Of a stretch of 5,696 bases of DNA, positions 5,129 to 5,696 are shown in pieces. The translations under genes and the position numbers were made by a program. The notes beneath the pieces are model-generated. The model did no database searches. It was not told the DNA's origin and saw only the letters and a program-made list of their open reading frames with translations. The DNA lies in contig CAINSH010000022.1 of assembly GCA_903852955.1 (NCBI GenBank), forward strand, positions 1 through 5,696. Direction: 5' to 3'. Each line of letters opens with the position of its first letter. The first letter of the stretch is position 1. The DNA comes from an uncultured Actinomycetes bacterium. GTDB lineage: Bacteria > Actinomycetota > Actinomycetes > Nanopelagicales > Nanopelagicaceae.

Positions 5129-5696
5129 TCACTCAGAATGCGGAAGAACTAAATCTAATCGATTCAAAAGCGCTAAGGCTTTCTCTCCATCTTCAAACTC
5201 CACGGTTGTGGCAGAGATTTGTAAGGTGTTTTCCACAGTCAACTCCTTTGAGGTGGCCAACCGAGTAAGAAGATTTTCGACATTACTTTTACTTTCTTTA
5301 ACAAGAATGACACACTCATTTATCCCTAATCGTGCAACGCAATCTTGCTTGCGCGTTAAATCTTTAAGCGCTTCAGAAAATTTGAGTACATCAACAGATT
5401 CAATTTTACTATCAACTCCCGAGGCAGATTGATTTATCTTGTTAAAGGTCAATCGGATGAGTGAAAATGTAACCCCGGTTCGGCGGCTTGTAGCTATCTC
5501 CTGTTTAAGTAATTCATAAAAATAGCTAGGCGCTGATAAGTGTGTCTGCGAATCATGGATTCCATCATGGGTAAAGAGAGAGTTTTTCTGCCCACGATGA
5601 GTTAATCTCTCTTCCATGAATAATGATCCTGCCAAGGCGGCTAAGGTCCGGGCAATACTGGCAACCCTATTGACTATCGAATCAGTAGTTGTTGGA
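5129..5696 (-). CDS. Degenerate GGDEF-domain signalling protein with GAF-like helix upstream (N-terminus missing)
   Basis: The frame stays open to the right edge, so the start lies outside; the in-window TTG 5635 and ATG 5617 are internal. The first visible part (SIVNRVASIARTLAALAGSL) resembles the exit helix of a GAF sensor domain. Numbering from TTG 5635, a GGDEF-like fold follows: HDSQTHLS (27-34, in place of DxLTGLxN), a helix to RRTG, a strand SLIRLTFN (58-65) whose metal-binding Asp is lost, and RKQD-CVARL-GINEC (95-108) where GGDEF should stand. GINEC cannot support diguanylate cyclase activity. The RxxD inhibitory-site motif is kept exactly five residues before it, as in degenerate GGDEF proteins that bind c-di-GMP as receptors. 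It is read in the same direction as tadA, about 100 bp upstream, so it may control the pilus motor. The GGDEF relation is fairly secure; GAF and ligand binding are inferred. Confidence 0.7.
   Translation of the reverse strand, partial: PTTTDSIVNRVASIARTLAALAGSLFMEERLTHRGQKNSLFTHDGIHDSQTHLSAPSYFYELLKQEIATSRRTGVTFSLIRLTFNKINQSASGVDSKIESVDVLKFSEALKDLTRKQDCVARLGINECVILVKESKSNVENLLTRLATSKELTVENTLQISATTVEFEDGEKALALLNRLDLVLPHSE

Noticed and set aside
1..5696. CRISPR arrays, tRNA/rRNA genes, insertion sequences or phage attachment sites
   Set aside because: No spaced direct repeats, cloverleaf or rRNA sequence, transposase or flanking inverted repeats were seen on reading both strands.

Overview
The window reads as part of a low-GC, gene-dense actinobacterial chromosome. 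The order uvrD2-type helicase followed by a WhiB-family regulator is the arrangement known around whiB7 in Mycobacterium and relatives. The WhiB protein has the WhiB7 hallmarks: a four-cysteine cluster, a GVWGGE turn and an AT-hook-like basic tail. AT-rich codon use, short intergenic gaps and trimmed proteins suggest a streamlined aquatic actinobacterium of the acI/Nanopelagicales kind. That placement is inference from style, not from a database match.

Left part, + strand. Positions 2-1621 are the 3' part of a UvrD/PcrA-family superfamily-1 helicase, cut by the window edge just before the Walker A motif. A 413-base non-coding stretch (1622-2034) follows and is the most interesting part of the window. 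It looks like a complete whiB7 attenuation leader: a promoter whose -35 box is abutted by an AT tract (1641-1681), a 52-codon leader peptide with a good ribosome binding site (1736-1894), and an intrinsic terminator (1917-1955). The last codons of the leader peptide (1862-1873) copy the 3' arm of the terminator and can pair over 12 positions (11 matches) with its 5' arm (1920-1931), so terminator and antiterminator exclude each other. The leader ends in a small hairpin and the ribosome binding site of whiB7 (2035-2397).

Right part, - strand. A compact operon is read leftwards and converges on whiB7 with a 14-bp gap: tadA/cpaF ATPase (5028-3988), tadB (3991-3215) and tadC (3218-2412), joined by 4-nt ATGA overlaps. 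These form the motor ATPase and the two inner-membrane platform proteins of a Tad/Flp-type pilus or related type II/IV filament machine. No pilin, TadE/F, secretin or CpaE-like gene lies beside them. Upstream, separated by about 100 bases that may hold a leaderless promoter, is the 3' part of a signalling protein (5696-5129). It has a GAF-exit-like helix and a degenerate GGDEF domain that has lost its catalytic motif (GINEC) but keeps a correctly spaced RxxD inhibitory-site motif.

Taken together, the window holds a DNA-repair helicase, an antibiotic/translation-stress regulator under leader-peptide control, and a minimal pilus motor module next to a possible c-di-GMP receptor.
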